Shown here one piece after another: positions 7,971-16,597 of a stretch of DNA of 44,258 nucleotides. The stretch comes from Granulicatella sp. WM01. GTDB taxonomy: Bacteria > Bacillota > Bacilli > Lactobacillales > Aerococcaceae. Each line of letters opens with the position of its first letter. Within the stretch, counting starts at the first letter, position 1. The notes under the pieces are model-generated. The model worked only from the letters and a program-made list of their open reading frames with translations. It was not told the origin of the DNA and made no database searches. The stretch lies in contig NZ_SPPB01000009.1 of assembly GCF_004570605.1 (NCBI RefSeq), forward strand, positions 1 to 44,258. The letters are read 5' to 3'. A program made the position numbers and the translations under genes.

Positions 7971-8317
7971 GTTAACCACACCTCCTCTAAAATAGTTTCA
8001 TTTGCACCAAAAGATACTCTATCTCCACATATCATCACTGGGCGCTTAACAAGCATACCCTCTGTAGATAACAAATGTGCAATTTGCTCATGTGTCATAT
8101 CTTTTACTTTTTCTTTCAACCCTAACTCACGATATAACTGTCCTGATGTATTCATCATTTTCGTTAACGGCACACCTTTTTCTACTTGCTGAATAAAAAA
8201 TTCACTACTAGGGGCTTGTTGACGAATATCAACACTTTGATACGCTATATGATGTGTATCTAGCCATTTCAATGCTCTTTTACATGTTGAACATGTTGGA
8301 TGTGTATACACTTGCAT
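7967..8317 (-). CDS. ArsC/Spx-family thioredoxin-fold protein (YusI-like)
   Basis: 116 residues with the redox pair in THPTCSTCKRAL (CxxC) near residue 9 and the ArsC-fold stretch GVPLTKMMNTSGQLYRELG. It is distinct from true Spx, which is longer and carries RNA-polymerase contact residues. The pairing with gcvH matches Bacillus subtilis yusI-yusH, as recalled. Its function is unproven; arsenate reductase names are usually transferred by homology only. The start follows AAGGAG, 10 bases after the mutL stop, and the end overlaps gcvH by 4 bases. Confidence 0.85.
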   Translation of the reverse strand: MQVYTHPTCSTCKRALKWLDTHHIAYQSVDIRQQAPSSEFFIQQVEKGVPLTKMMNTSGQLYRELGLKEKVKDMTHEQIAHLLSTEGMLVKRPVMICGDRVSFGANETILEEVWLT

Positions 8318-8327
8318 AATAATCTCC

Positions 8328-10430
8328 TTATCTATCTTGAATACGTTTAAACATTTTTTCCATATCCGTATTTGTCAAATGGATTAAAACTGGCCTGCCG
8401 TGTGGACAATTATATGGATTTTGGCATAATGATAAGTCAGCTAATAACGTTCTAGCTTGTTCATCATCTAAATAATGATTGGCTTTAATTGATTTCTTGC
8501 AGCTCATCATAATCGCTGTATCCTCTCTAAATTTAGCAATAGATACACTGCCTGTATCTAACAATGTTGCAATCAAATCTCGAACAGTTTGCTCTACATC
8601 ATCTTTTATCCATGTTGGGTGCTCTTCCAATAAGAAACTATTTTGTCCAAAATCTTTAATATATAAATGAATATCCTCTAATTGCTTTTGCAATTGACAA
8701 ATCAACATATATTCATTTGCTGGATAATGCAGTACAATCGGCACTAATAAGCCTTGTTGTTGGGTACCTACTTTCCCAATTTCTACACGGTAATATTCAT
8801 ATTTTATACGTTCTTGAGCAGCATGTTGATCCACAATATATAATCCATGTTCATTTTCAGCAAACAAATACGTTCCATGCATTTGTCCAAAATAATGCAA
8901 TTCAGGAAATGTGTTTTCTTTTTCTAGCTCGTCATTGCATCTTAGTACTTTGTGTTGTTCTTGCACCTCTCCTAAATATTGTCCAGAATGCTCCACTTCG
9001 TTTGGTTCTGCATACTGGATAGAGTGCTTACCATTTTGTGTTGAACTTTGATTAAAAGGCTTATCTCCGTTTAGATCTACACATTGATCGGAAGAGCCTG
9101 TACCATGTTGTTTTTCATGCTGGTTGTATTGCTCCTTTGTCATCTGTTGACATTGTACCACTCCATTTGAGTGTGCAAACTGGTTTTCTGGTAGGCTCTT
9201 ATTCTGATGATCGTAGTAAACATTCTGTTCAGAAATGAATTCCTCGTTTTTAAGTTTATTTTGATATTTAACATCATTAACTAGAGGGTAATCTTCCTGT
9301 TGTATTAATTGTTCAGTTCGAGTCAACAAGTTATCCACTACGGTTTCTGGACGATTCATATCTGAAGCAGTGTGTGTGTCAAATTGCAGCTGAACTTGTT
9401 CTACCTCTGTTGAAAAACGTTTAGGTAAACTAGAGGGAATTCTAACAGTAGTATTCATGACTTGACTAATAGCCTCTTTAATGAGCAGTGCCAACTCTTT
9501 TTCCTGACTGATACGCACTTGCTGCTTAGTGGGATGAACATTTACATCAACTAAACTATAATCCATCTCAATATTTATCACCGTAATTGGAAAACGTCCA
9601 ACCATAAGTTTTGACTCGTATCCGTCAATAATCGCATTATTGATGGCATAGTTTTTAACGTATCGTCCATTAATAAAAATCGACATATAATTTCGATTGG
9701 ATCGTGTTAATTCCGGTAAACTTGTAAATCCAGAAATCTTAAAATCTAAATTTTGATGACTAAATGCTTTCATGCTACGAGCAATCGCTGGTGTATAAAC
9801 TCCGGCAATAGTCTGTTGAAGCTGTCCATTTCCAAGCGTTTTTATTAAACGATGCCCATCACTCAATAACGAAAATGAAATGTGTGGGTGTGACAAAGCT
9901 AGTCGATTGATTAAATCTGCAATATTCGCTGTTTCTCTTTGTAAAGAACTAACAAATTTTAATCTTGCAGGTGTATTGAAAAATAACTGTTCCACACTCA
10001 AACTCGTTCCTTTTCTAGCTGAATGAGCACGATGTTCCTCAACTTTCCCTGCCTTTAAATACACGTATGTGCCTATATTATCTCCAGTAGATGTTTCTAA
10101 TGTCATGTGAGAAACAGAAGCAATACTTGGCAATGCTTCTCCACGGAACCCTAATGTTTTAATACGGAATAAATCTTCTCTAGAATACAACTTACTTGTT
10201 GCATGCCGTTTGAATGCTATCAACGCATCTTCCGGTTCTATACCATCCCCATTATCAATGACTCGAATTTTCTTTAATCCCGCTTCTTCAATGATGACAT
10301 CAATCTGTGTACTATGTGCATCAATAGCATTCTCTACCAATTCTTTAACTACTGAAGCAGGTCTTTCAACAACTTCCCCTGCAGCTATTTGGTCAGCTAA
10401 TAAAGCAGATAATTCCTGAATTTTCGCCAT
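8328..10430 (-). CDS. mutL: DNA mismatch repair protein MutL
   Basis: 700 residues. The N-terminal GHKL ATPase motifs are ENAIDAH, DNGDGI and GFRGEALPSI. The C-terminal endonuclease motif DQHAAQERIKYE is at about 534-545, followed by the metal-site segments SCKKSIKANH and CPHGRP. MutL links MutS recognition of mismatches to strand incision. The linker, about 335-510, is long and rich in Gln, Asn, His and Glu, making this protein longer than a typical 620-650 residue Gram-positive MutL. mutS is not beside it. The start is preceded by TAGGTGAAG. It heads the leftward operon with the ArsC/Spx-like gene, gcvH and purB. Confidence 0.97.
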   Translation of the reverse strand: MAKIQELSALLADQIAAGEVVERPASVVKELVENAIDAHSTQIDVIIEEAGLKKIRVIDNGDGIEPEDALIAFKRHATSKLYSREDLFRIKTLGFRGEALPSIASVSHMTLETSTGDNIGTYVYLKAGKVEEHRAHSARKGTSLSVEQLFFNTPARLKFVSSLQRETANIADLINRLALSHPHISFSLLSDGHRLIKTLGNGQLQQTIAGVYTPAIARSMKAFSHQNLDFKISGFTSLPELTRSNRNYMSIFINGRYVKNYAINNAIIDGYESKLMVGRFPITVINIEMDYSLVDVNVHPTKQQVRISQEKELALLIKEAISQVMNTTVRIPSSLPKRFSTEVEQVQLQFDTHTASDMNRPETVVDNLLTRTEQLIQQEDYPLVNDVKYQNKLKNEEFISEQNVYYDHQNKSLPENQFAHSNGVVQCQQMTKEQYNQHEKQHGTGSSDQCVDLNGDKPFNQSSTQNGKHSIQYAEPNEVEHSGQYLGEVQEQHKVLRCNDELEKENTFPELHYFGQMHGTYLFAENEHGLYIVDQHAAQERIKYEYYRVEIGKVGTQQQGLLVPIVLHYPANEYMLICQLQKQLEDIHLYIKDFGQNSFLLEEHPTWIKDDVEQTVRDLIATLLDTGSVSIAKFREDTAIMMSCKKSIKANHYLDDEQARTLLADLSLCQNPYNCPHGRPVLIHLTNTDMEKMFKRIQDR

Positions 10431-10984
10431 ACTTCACCTACTCTCTCATATCATTGTTCCAACTTCTTCACAATACTTGCCTGTTATAAAACAGATATAC
10501 CTTACAAACGAAAAGATATTCTGAACACTTTTTTTAAGGTCAGCCATGCTTAACTGCTTACTCTATTATTGGAGAAACATTTTTTGGTAAGCATCTTGTA
10601 GCATACATATATTGGTTAGTACAGTATCCACACAATTGGCTCCTTTCCCTCTATTATAGCAATATCTATAAAAAATGAACACAAAAAAGTATTTATTCTG
10701 TCATCTCACTTAATGTACATTCTAAACACATATCTTATTACAAATTAACATACCATGCAACACAGGACAAAATCCTTTCGTTTATGTTGTGGGCTTAAAC
10801 GTCAATTGCCGCTCGACCATTCAACATTCGTATTTACTACAACTCAATAACATTTTTTAGTTTAATAGACTAATACATTTATCACTATATTGTATATAAC
10901 ATTCTTTTTATAAAAGATTCCACCTTATATAGCACCGTTTCCAAACATGACTGAACTCATTATAATTCTACTTGTTATAAAAAT
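10431..10984. other. mutL leader and AT-rich gap
   Basis: On the minus strand a TATAAT box (10653-10658) lies about 220 bases before mutL, so the leader is long. Right after it come GGAAAGGAG and a GTG-started five-codon frame (10616-10633), then a 33-codon ATG frame (10446-10547) without a good ribosome site. Neither is a convincing gene. From about 10680 to 10984 I see no gene or structured RNA. Confidence 0.4.
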
Positions 10985-11021
10985 AATCGTGTTGACGAGA
11001 TAAATGTTCGTCAACACGATT
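10985..11021 (-). terminator. Terminator of the YSIRK surface-protein gene
   Basis: AATCGTGTTGACGA (10985-10998) pairs perfectly with TCGTCAACACGATT (11008-11021) around a 9-base loop. On the minus strand it is followed by ATTTTTAT. It lies about 100 bases after the surface-protein stop. Confidence 0.8.
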
Positions 11022-11121
11022 AATCAAAACAGGAGTCCCTGCTTATTATAAGTCAAAAGAATGTATATCATATTCTTGACATTCTTGATGATTTTTATAC
11101 TTTTTATTTTTAATAATAGTA

Positions 11122-13635
11122 TTATCTTGCTCTACGACGGCGAGTTCTTCTTAAAATTACGCCTGTACTTAACATCATTCCACCAACAAATGGTAATGCA
11201 CTTTGTTCAGTTCCTGTCTTAGGTAACATATTATTAGACATTTCATCTTCCTGAGAATCTTTTTTAGTTTTATCTTCCGACATATCGTCATGTTTAGGTG
11301 ACATCATACCTTGGTCGCCTTTATCCTTTGGCATGTCATCACGGTTTTGTGGCACCATTCCCTTGTTATCGCCCTCTGGTTTAGGCATCATGTCTTTGTC
11401 ACCTTTATCCTCTGGCATATCATCATGTTTTGGTGGCACCATTCCTTTGTTGTCGTCCTCTGGTTTTGGCATCATGCCGTGATTACCTTTATCCTCTGGC
11501 ATATCGTCACGTTTTGGTGGTACCATTCCCTTGTTATCATCTTCCGTTTTAGGCATTTGTACCTTTTTAGTACCTATTTCAACGAATTGGTCTACTACTA
11601 GTTTTGTTACCTTTTCATCAACTTTTTCTCTGGAAAGAACTTTATCGCCTTGTCTACGTACTTTATATGTTACTGTACGCTCTCCTTTTACGCCCATTTG
11701 TTTTAAATTTCGTGTACCTTGTGGCAAATCAGGATTTTCAATTTCTTTCACTTGATAGTCTACTTCAACTGTTTCTGTTTCAATACTCTCTACAATACTA
11801 GGAACAAGTGGTGTTGAAGGTTTTAATTTACTGAAGTATTCCTCTATTTGCTTACGAATGCTTTCAATAACTTTTGGAACAAATGTTCTATAATCTTTGT
11901 CACCAGATAAAGTAGCTTGTTTCAATGAATCAACTTCACTTTGTAATCGGTTAGCCAATACAATTGCTTCCATACCACCGTTTTTAAAAAGATTATCAAT
12001 TAACAGTCTAGCTTCCTGTTTCCCATTTTCTATAGCTTGTAAGTATGCTGCGTAGTCTTTTTCATACTCTTTAACTTTATCTCTTGCTTGATCAAGGAAT
12101 TGCTCTGCCAGTCCATCTACAGTATCATCAATGATCATAATAGCATTTTTGATTTTAGCTAAATCGTCTAATAATTTATTTACCAACGGTTTTTTAGAAA
12201 CTTCTTTTTCTAAATCAGCTAAAACTTTTAAAACTTCCTCTTTTTTGTCTATAATTCCGACAATGCGTTTAATCTCATTCAACGCTTTACTAGCAACATT
12301 CTCTACATAATCACGTAGTCCACCTTCTAATTCAAGACTACCATAGTGATTATCTTTTGTTTGTTTTAACCCATTAGTAAATTCTTTTTCAATACTTGGT
12401 CTATTTGGATATTTTTCTCTGTATGGTACTACTTGACGTGTAAAAAGCTCTATTTTAGATTGAAGATGCACTTCTTGTAAATCCTTATATAGCTTTTCAA
12501 GTTCTGGGTCTAGTAAATTTAGGTAATTTGTATTCTTTGCATTGTCAATTTGTGTCAATCTACCTTTTCCCAATACAGAAACATGCTTCCATAAATATTT
12601 TTGCATTTTATAGTCATCTTTATCTGGAGCTTCAGGTAATTTATCTATTTCAGCTAAAGTCATTTCAAATTTTGTTCTTTCAGCTGTAAGTAATCTAATC
12701 AATGCCTTACGATTTTCTCTTTTTGCATCTATCAGTAACAAATTCGCATTATTTATAGCATTATATGGAGCTAAACTATCTAATGCTGAATTATAATGAG
12801 CCTTATGTTCATTTGTCAAATAAGATAATTTTTTAATCTCTTCACGAATTTTTTCGACCGTTTCAAAAGTCAACTGATCACGTTCTGCTTCTTGTTTAGC
12901 TTCATTTAAAATATTTGTGATTTCATCTTTAGATGACACATTATCTAATTGTTTTAAATATTTATCTTTCTCTCTTAAATAAGGTAATTTATTGACTTCA
13001 TCTTTCGCTTTTTCAATGTCTGCTTGCAATGCTTCTCTTTGAATATTAGCCACATCTTTTTTAAATTGGTCTAAAATCTCTGTTCTAACTTTTCTTAAAC
13101 TAGTTTCTTTTCCAATGATTGACTTATATTTATCTTTAAGAGATTGAGGTGCATTGGATTGGTCAATTTCCATTATTTTTTCAGTCTTACGTTTCTCTAA
13201 TGCATCGGCATAATTCGCTTCCAGTACCGGTTTAAAATCATCTACTGTTTTAAATGATTGATACTCACCATTCTCATAAATTAATCCATAATTAACAAAC
13301 TCAATCAAGGTTTGTTTCAACAGTTCTTCTGATGAGTTAGCATCAGCAAATCTCTCTGTCAAATCTGCACCTGGTGCATCACCAATGTTATCATTATAGT
13401 TACCATAATCGTCGTCAACTAATTCTTTAATAGTCTGATACATTTTTCTGTATTCTTCAATTCTTGACTGTGCAACGGACTGCACTTCTACTGTTTCATT
13501 ATCAGCATATACAGTAACGCCATTATACATACTTGCTCCAAATAAAATGGCTGCAATTGCAATGGATCCAACGCCCAGTTTACCTTTCCGAATAGAATAT
13601 TTTAACATTTTATGTTTTTTATTATCACTATACAT
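11122..13635 (-). CDS. YSIRK/LPXTG cell-wall-anchored surface protein with G5 domain and Met-rich repeats
   Basis: 837 residues. The signal has the YSIRKGKLGVGS motif (13-24) and a likely cut near 44. A long charged, helical region (about 50-600) contains at least two GA-like modules, near 200-255 and 256-310 (NKLPYLREKDKYLKQLD and KKLSYLTNEHKAHYN), which in other proteins bind albumin. A G5 domain follows (about 614-692). Three 28-residue repeats (694-777) begin MPKPEDDNKG and end in Met, with six to seven Met each, then a partial copy. The sorting signal LPKTG is at 804, followed by a membrane segment and an Arg-rich tail. Sortase should anchor it; an adhesin role is inferred. The ATG lacks a good ribosome site. 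Confidence 0.9.
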   Translation of the reverse strand: MYSDNKKHKMLKYSIRKGKLGVGSIAIAAILFGASMYNGVTVYADNETVEVQSVAQSRIEEYRKMYQTIKELVDDDYGNYNDNIGDAPGADLTERFADANSSEELLKQTLIEFVNYGLIYENGEYQSFKTVDDFKPVLEANYADALEKRKTEKIMEIDQSNAPQSLKDKYKSIIGKETSLRKVRTEILDQFKKDVANIQREALQADIEKAKDEVNKLPYLREKDKYLKQLDNVSSKDEITNILNEAKQEAERDQLTFETVEKIREEIKKLSYLTNEHKAHYNSALDSLAPYNAINNANLLLIDAKRENRKALIRLLTAERTKFEMTLAEIDKLPEAPDKDDYKMQKYLWKHVSVLGKGRLTQIDNAKNTNYLNLLDPELEKLYKDLQEVHLQSKIELFTRQVVPYREKYPNRPSIEKEFTNGLKQTKDNHYGSLELEGGLRDYVENVASKALNEIKRIVGIIDKKEEVLKVLADLEKEVSKKPLVNKLLDDLAKIKNAIMIIDDTVDGLAEQFLDQARDKVKEYEKDYAAYLQAIENGKQEARLLIDNLFKNGGMEAIVLANRLQSEVDSLKQATLSGDKDYRTFVPKVIESIRKQIEEYFSKLKPSTPLVPSIVESIETETVEVDYQVKEIENPDLPQGTRNLKQMGVKGERTVTYKVRRQGDKVLSREKVDEKVTKLVVDQFVEIGTKKVQMPKTEDDNKGMVPPKRDDMPEDKGNHGMMPKPEDDNKGMVPPKHDDMPEDKGDKDMMPKPEGDNKGMVPQNRDDMPKDKGDQGMMSPKHDDMSEDKTKKDSQEDEMSNNMLPKTGTEQSALPFVGGMMLSTGVILRRTRRRRAR
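11305..11556 (-). repeat. Three 84-bp tandem repeats encoding Met/Pro/Asp-rich wall-spanning units
   Basis: Each unit encodes 28 residues: the opening MPK(T/P)E(D/G)DNKG, a central MVPPK.DDMPEDKG or close variant, and a final Met. A fourth partial unit (SPKHDDMSEDK) follows. The copies differ at several positions, so this is not a very recent expansion. In-frame copy-number change would alter only the wall-spanning stalk. Confidence 0.88.
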
Positions 13636-13664
13636 AATTTTACATAAGTGGTACTCTTATCCAC
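13602..13664 (-). CDS. Possible 20-codon upstream frame overlapping the YSIRK gene start
   Basis: GAGAGGAG followed by ATAAA and GTG (13662-13664) forms a much better initiation site than the one at the YSIRK ATG. The frame encodes (M)DKSTTYVKLCIVIIKNIKC, runs through the YSIRK ATG at 13635 in another frame and stops 34 bases inside it. It could couple or attenuate translation of the surface protein. A sequencing or natural frameshift joining the two is the main alternative. Confidence 0.3.
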   Translation of the reverse strand: MDKSTTYVKLCIVIIKNIKC

Positions 13665-14055
13665 TTTATCTCCTCTCGTCTTTATTATTAACGTAGAAAA
13701 CATTACCCATTTTCCACAAATAGATACTGCTCCTTTATGTAATAGCATACCAAAACAACCTATACTTATCGTGACATATTTATGTTTTTTACGTATTTTT
13801 TAAGCTAAATACGTACCAGAAAACTCAAAATATTCTGACAACACTTTTAAAACCTATCATAAAACTGAATAAACATTCAATTTCTTTAACACTAACAAAA
13901 AACTTCACATCACGTAAAATTCATGTCATAAATCAAGAAAATATCTAGCAATATATTCCAATTTTTAAACTCAAAATTTCACGCCAAAAAACGCATAAAA
14001 TCATTACCTTCTTTGATATAAACTATTTATTTGTCCAGTTAATAAATCAGAACTA
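13665..14055. other. Upstream region of the surface-protein gene
   Basis: About 390 bases of AT-rich DNA that must hold the promoter for the YSIRK gene. I see no convincing -35/-10 pair with 17-base spacing and no open frame with a ribosome site. The 14056 hairpin element borders it. Confidence 0.4.
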
Positions 14056-14148
14056 GAAATAACAAAAATTGCGAAAAATCTTCATTTATAAACGAAGATT
14101 TTTCGCAACTTTAAACATATCACTTCAAACGATGCTTAACTTTTTCCT
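14056..14148 (+). repeat. Dispersed hairpin element, copy A
   Basis: The left block GAAATAACAAAAA is followed by a perfect 15-bp stem, TTGCGAAAAATCTTC (14069-14083) with GAAGATTTTTCGCAA (14094-14108), around a 10-base loop. The right block is AAACATATCACTTC then AAACGATGCTTAAC and a T-run. It lies between the rplL terminator and the surface-protein upstream region. Four relatives are at 15993, 30226, 39109 and 40518. Confidence 0.75.
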
Positions 14149-14214
14149 CTAATTATTTTTGTATAACTCAGTGGAACACCTCTATTTTGCTCCAACAACA
14201 TTTGATAAAAACAA

Positions 14215-14247
14215 AAGAACCGAGTTCTTTCTTAGAACTCGGTTCTT
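14215..14247 (-). terminator. rplL terminator
   Basis: AAGAACCGAGTTCT (14215-14228) pairs perfectly with AGAACTCGGTTCTT (14234-14247) around a 5-base loop. On the minus strand TTTGTTTTTATC follows. It is 20 bases after the rplL stop. Confidence 0.9.
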
Positions 14248-14267
14248 AAAGGTTAGTTGTGACACTA

Positions 14268-14633
14268 TTATTTTAATGTTACAGTTGCTCCAACTTCTTC
14301 TAATTGAGCTTTCAATGCTTCTGCATCGTCTTTTGATAAACCTTCTTTAAGGATTGATGGAGCACCATCTACTAATTCTTTAGCTTCTTTCAAGCCTAAA
14401 CCTGTTGCTTCGCGAACAACTTTGATTACTTTGATTTTGCCATCTCCAGCGCTTGTTAACTCTACATCAAACTCAGTTTTTTCTTCTGCTGCTGCAGGAC
14501 CTGCTGCTGCTACAGCTACTGGAGCTGCTGCTGTTACGCCAAACTCTTCTTCAATTGCTTTTACTAAATCGTTTAATTCTAAAATTGTTGCTTCTTTAAT
14601 GTCTGCAATAATTTGTTCAATATTTAATGCCAT
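14268..14633 (-). CDS. rplL: Ribosomal protein L7/L12 (bL12)
   Basis: 121 residues. The N-terminal dimerisation part is [15 protein letters not shown], then an Ala/Pro-rich hinge (about 35-50), then the C-terminal factor-binding domain with [19 protein letters not shown]. It forms the flexible ribosomal stalk on L10 and recruits translation GTPases. AGGAGGAATTTATA precedes the ATG. It follows rplJ by 69 bases and shares its promoter and leader, and it ends at a strong terminator. Confidence 0.98.
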   Translation of the reverse strand: MALNIEQIIADIKEATILELNDLVKAIEEEFGVTAAAPVAVAAAGPAAAEEKTEFDVELTSAGDGKIKVIKVVREATGLGLKEAKELVDGAPSILKEGLSKDDAEALKAQLEEVGATVTLK

Positions 14634-14702
14634 TATAAATTCCTCCGAATGTTTTTATTTTTTTATACCCATATTTGTATAGGAATGAATAAAGAAGTTC
14701 TA

Positions 14703-15203
14703 TTATGCCACTTCTTCTTTTTGCTCTGCAACAGCTTTGAAAACCAATGCAGTATTGCGAACTGGTGCTTGTAATACTGATAACAACATTGACAACATAC
14801 CATCGCGATTTGGTAAAGCAGCTAAGGCTTCTACTTCCGCTTTTGAAGTTACCTTACCTTCAACGATACCAGCTTTAATTTCTAGTGCTTCTGCTGTCTT
14901 AGCAAATTCTGCAATAATTTTTGCAGGCGCAACTGCATCTTCATTGGAAAACGCAACAGCAGTTGGTCCAATTAAAGCCTCGTCTAAACCTTCTAAATTA
15001 TTAGCTGCTACAGCACGGCGTACAATACCATTTTTTAATACTTTAAATTCTACACCAGCTTGACGTAATTGAACACGTAAATTAGTTACTTGCTCAACTG
15101 TTAACCCTAAATAGTCAACAATAACAACTGAAGATGCATCTTCAATTTTCTTAGCTACTTCTTGAACTAATTCAGCTTTTTTAGCAATAATCGCTTCACT
15201 CAT
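14703..15203 (-). CDS. rplJ: Ribosomal protein L10 (uL10)
   Basis: 166 residues, standard for L10: [13 protein letters not shown], then [17 protein letters not shown], with [12 protein letters not shown] in the RNA-binding part and the C-terminal helix that carries L12 dimers. GGAGGTGAAATC precedes the start. The transcript begins with an L10 leader that the L10-L12 complex can bind for feedback control. rplK-rplA, often just upstream in other bacteria, are not here. Confidence 0.98.
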   Translation of the reverse strand: MSEAIIAKKAELVQEVAKKIEDASSVVIVDYLGLTVEQVTNLRVQLRQAGVEFKVLKNGIVRRAVAANNLEGLDEALIGPTAVAFSNEDAVAPAKIIAEFAKTAEALEIKAGIVEGKVTSKAEVEALAALPNRDGMLSMLLSVLQAPVRNTALVFKAVAEQKEEVA

Positions 15204-15217
15204 GATTTCACCTCCAT

Positions 15218-15357
15218 TAAATTTGGGATAAGACTTTTCATAAAAAAAGCCCTACATCACCCAAGACATAGAGAAATACAGAAATATTCCGAACGTAATC
15301 TCCCTCGGTAGGATATTAAGGAAAACTCCACCTACTGTCTTTGGTAGCTTTATAACT
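15218..15357 (-). ncRNA. L10 ribosomal-protein leader
   Basis: On the minus strand, between the promoter and rplJ, the transcript contains GACAGTAGGTGGAG, then TATCCTACCGAGGGAG, and further on CTTGGGTGATGTAGGGC with a T-run. This is the pattern of the L10 leader found before rplJ in many Firmicutes, where the L10(L12)4 complex binds and lowers expression. The last T-rich hairpin may act as an attenuator. Boundaries are approximate. Confidence 0.85.
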
Positions 15358-15363
15358 TTTACC

Positions 15364-15392
15364 ATTCTACAATACACTCTTCTAATTGTCAA
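15364..15392 (-). promoter_or_regulatory. rplJL promoter
   Basis: Minus strand TTGACA (15387-15392), exactly 17 bases, then TAGAAT (15364-15369). It is a near-consensus sigma-A promoter placed just before the L10 leader. Confidence 0.88.
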
Positions 15393-15992
15393 TAGATTTT
15401 AACGAATAATCATTAAAATCATGCATACTCATATTTTATAAAACAATTAATACAAAAAATATACATTATAAATAAGTCATAATACACCTCAAATGCTATA
15501 CTCTTTTTTACAAACTAACGATAACCAATATAATCATTGGACAAATATAACTACTTCTTATGATTATGTATGTAAATTTATACGCCATTCTAAAATTGGC
15601 ATACCTACTCCATTTCATGTAAAAAAACACTGTATCGCGTAAATTTCACTATTTTACATTACTATCTAACCAGTTTTAGTGAAACATTAATAAATCAAAT
15701 AGTCTATCGCTAACCAAATAAGCAGTCATTCTCATCAACAAATTTAAGATATATACATGAATATTTAAATCATAATGGAGTACCTACTTTATTTAAAATG
15801 ATTTTTCACATATTATCTAGCCCTTTATCATATAGATAAACATTTACCTTAAATCTCTTCATTTTGACTTAGACAAGCTGCTTATCCCATAAATCATAAG
15901 AAAAAACAGAGGACTTATCACATAGCATTGATGAAAAAATAGGTTTTCCTCACTTTCTTATATAAAAACAAAGAACCGGGAAAGACATTTCC
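15393..15992. other. 600-base gap without a recognisable gene
   Basis: AT-rich DNA between the rplJ promoter and the hairpin element at 15993. No frame with a ribosome site, no tRNA-like fold and no decayed gene could be recognised by eye on either strand. Confidence 0.5.
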
Positions 15993-16075
15993 AAATAACA
16001 GAACCTTCGGGAAATCAACGTTGATTCCTCAAAATTTTAAAACTATCGCTTCAGACAATGCCTAACTCCTTTTAC
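15993..16075 (+). repeat. Dispersed hairpin element, copy B
   Basis: The left block is AAATAACAGAA. The core is the perfect palindrome AATCAACGTTGATT (16013-16026), with imperfect outer pairing of GGGA and TCCTC. The right block is AAAACTATCGCTTC then AGACAATGCCTAACTCC. It lies between the PTS operon terminator and the rplJ upstream gap. It is the most worn of the four long copies. Confidence 0.65.
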
Positions 16076-16096
16076 TTCCTTTATTGTACACACAAA

Positions 16097-16142
16097 AAAT
16101 AGCACGAAACCAACCATTAAACAAATTGATCTCGTGCTATTT
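16097..16142 (-). terminator. Terminator of the bgaC-PTS operon
   Basis: AAATAGCACGA (16097-16107) pairs perfectly with TCGTGCTATTT (16132-16142) around a 24-base loop. On the minus strand TTTTTTGTG follows. It lies 30 bases after the EIIA stop. Confidence 0.8.
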
Positions 16143-16172
16143 GTATGTTAAATCCTAAATAATTGACCTTGT

Positions 16173-16577
16173 TTACTCATCATCGTCATCATCTTGAGCA
16201 TTCAATAATGCATTAACATTAACTGTATTTGCTTTAGCATTTTCAGCTAAATCATCTGATGAACCGACCAATTCATTATTTAAAAACGCAATAACCATTG
16301 GCATATTCATTCCTGCATATAAATCAAATTTAGCTCCACTCATCAATAAACGTGATGCCACATTACAAGGTGTTCCTCCCATTAGATCAGCCAACACTGT
16401 ATACTCTTCTAAATTAGCAACTGTGTCTTCAAATTTCTTTTGAAAATCTTCAGCACCTTCTGATGGTAATAAAGCAACTGTATGGATAATCTCTTGAGGC
16501 CCCATAATCATTTCTGTACTTCTTTTTAATTCCTCACAGAATGTTCCGTGACTTACTAAAATTAAATGTTTTCCCAT
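16173..16577 (-). CDS. PTS mannose-family EIIA component
   Basis: 134 residues. The phosphorylated His10 sits in LVSHGTF, and LADLMGGTPCNVASR is the family's conserved second motif. It accepts phosphate from HPr and passes it to the EIIB encoded upstream. It ends in a run of acidic residues (DDDDDE). It is the last gene of the bgaC-EIIB-EIIC-EIID-EIIA operon, 20 bases after EIID. Gene order corresponds to the recalled pneumococcal bgaC/gad locus, whose PTS is linked to galactosamine or Gal-beta1,3-linked sugars; the exact sugar here is inference. Confidence 0.93.
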   Translation of the reverse strand: MGKHLILVSHGTFCEELKRSTEMIMGPQEIIHTVALLPSEGAEDFQKKFEDTVANLEEYTVLADLMGGTPCNVASRLLMSGAKFDLYAGMNMPMVIAFLNNELVGSSDDLAENAKANTVNVNALLNAQDDDDDE

Positions 16578-16597
16578 TAATGTTCTCTTTTCTTAAA

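Noticed and set aside
10446..10547. 33-codon minus-strand frame just before mutL (MADLKKSVQNIF...)
   Set aside because: No ribosome site at its ATG and no recognisable family; it lies in the mutL leader and is probably chance.
10525..10560. Sixth copy of the dispersed element (ATGCTTAACTGCTTAC near 10545)
   Set aside because: Only one word of the right block resembles the consensus, with no hairpin or left block.
10616..10633. Five-codon GTG frame with good ribosome site in the mutL leader
   Set aside because: It would begin almost at the predicted transcription start and has no paired attenuator; too short to support.
11311..11601. Plus-strand Trp/His-rich frame opposite the surface-protein repeats
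   Set aside because: Shadow of the 84-bp tandem repeats on the other strand.
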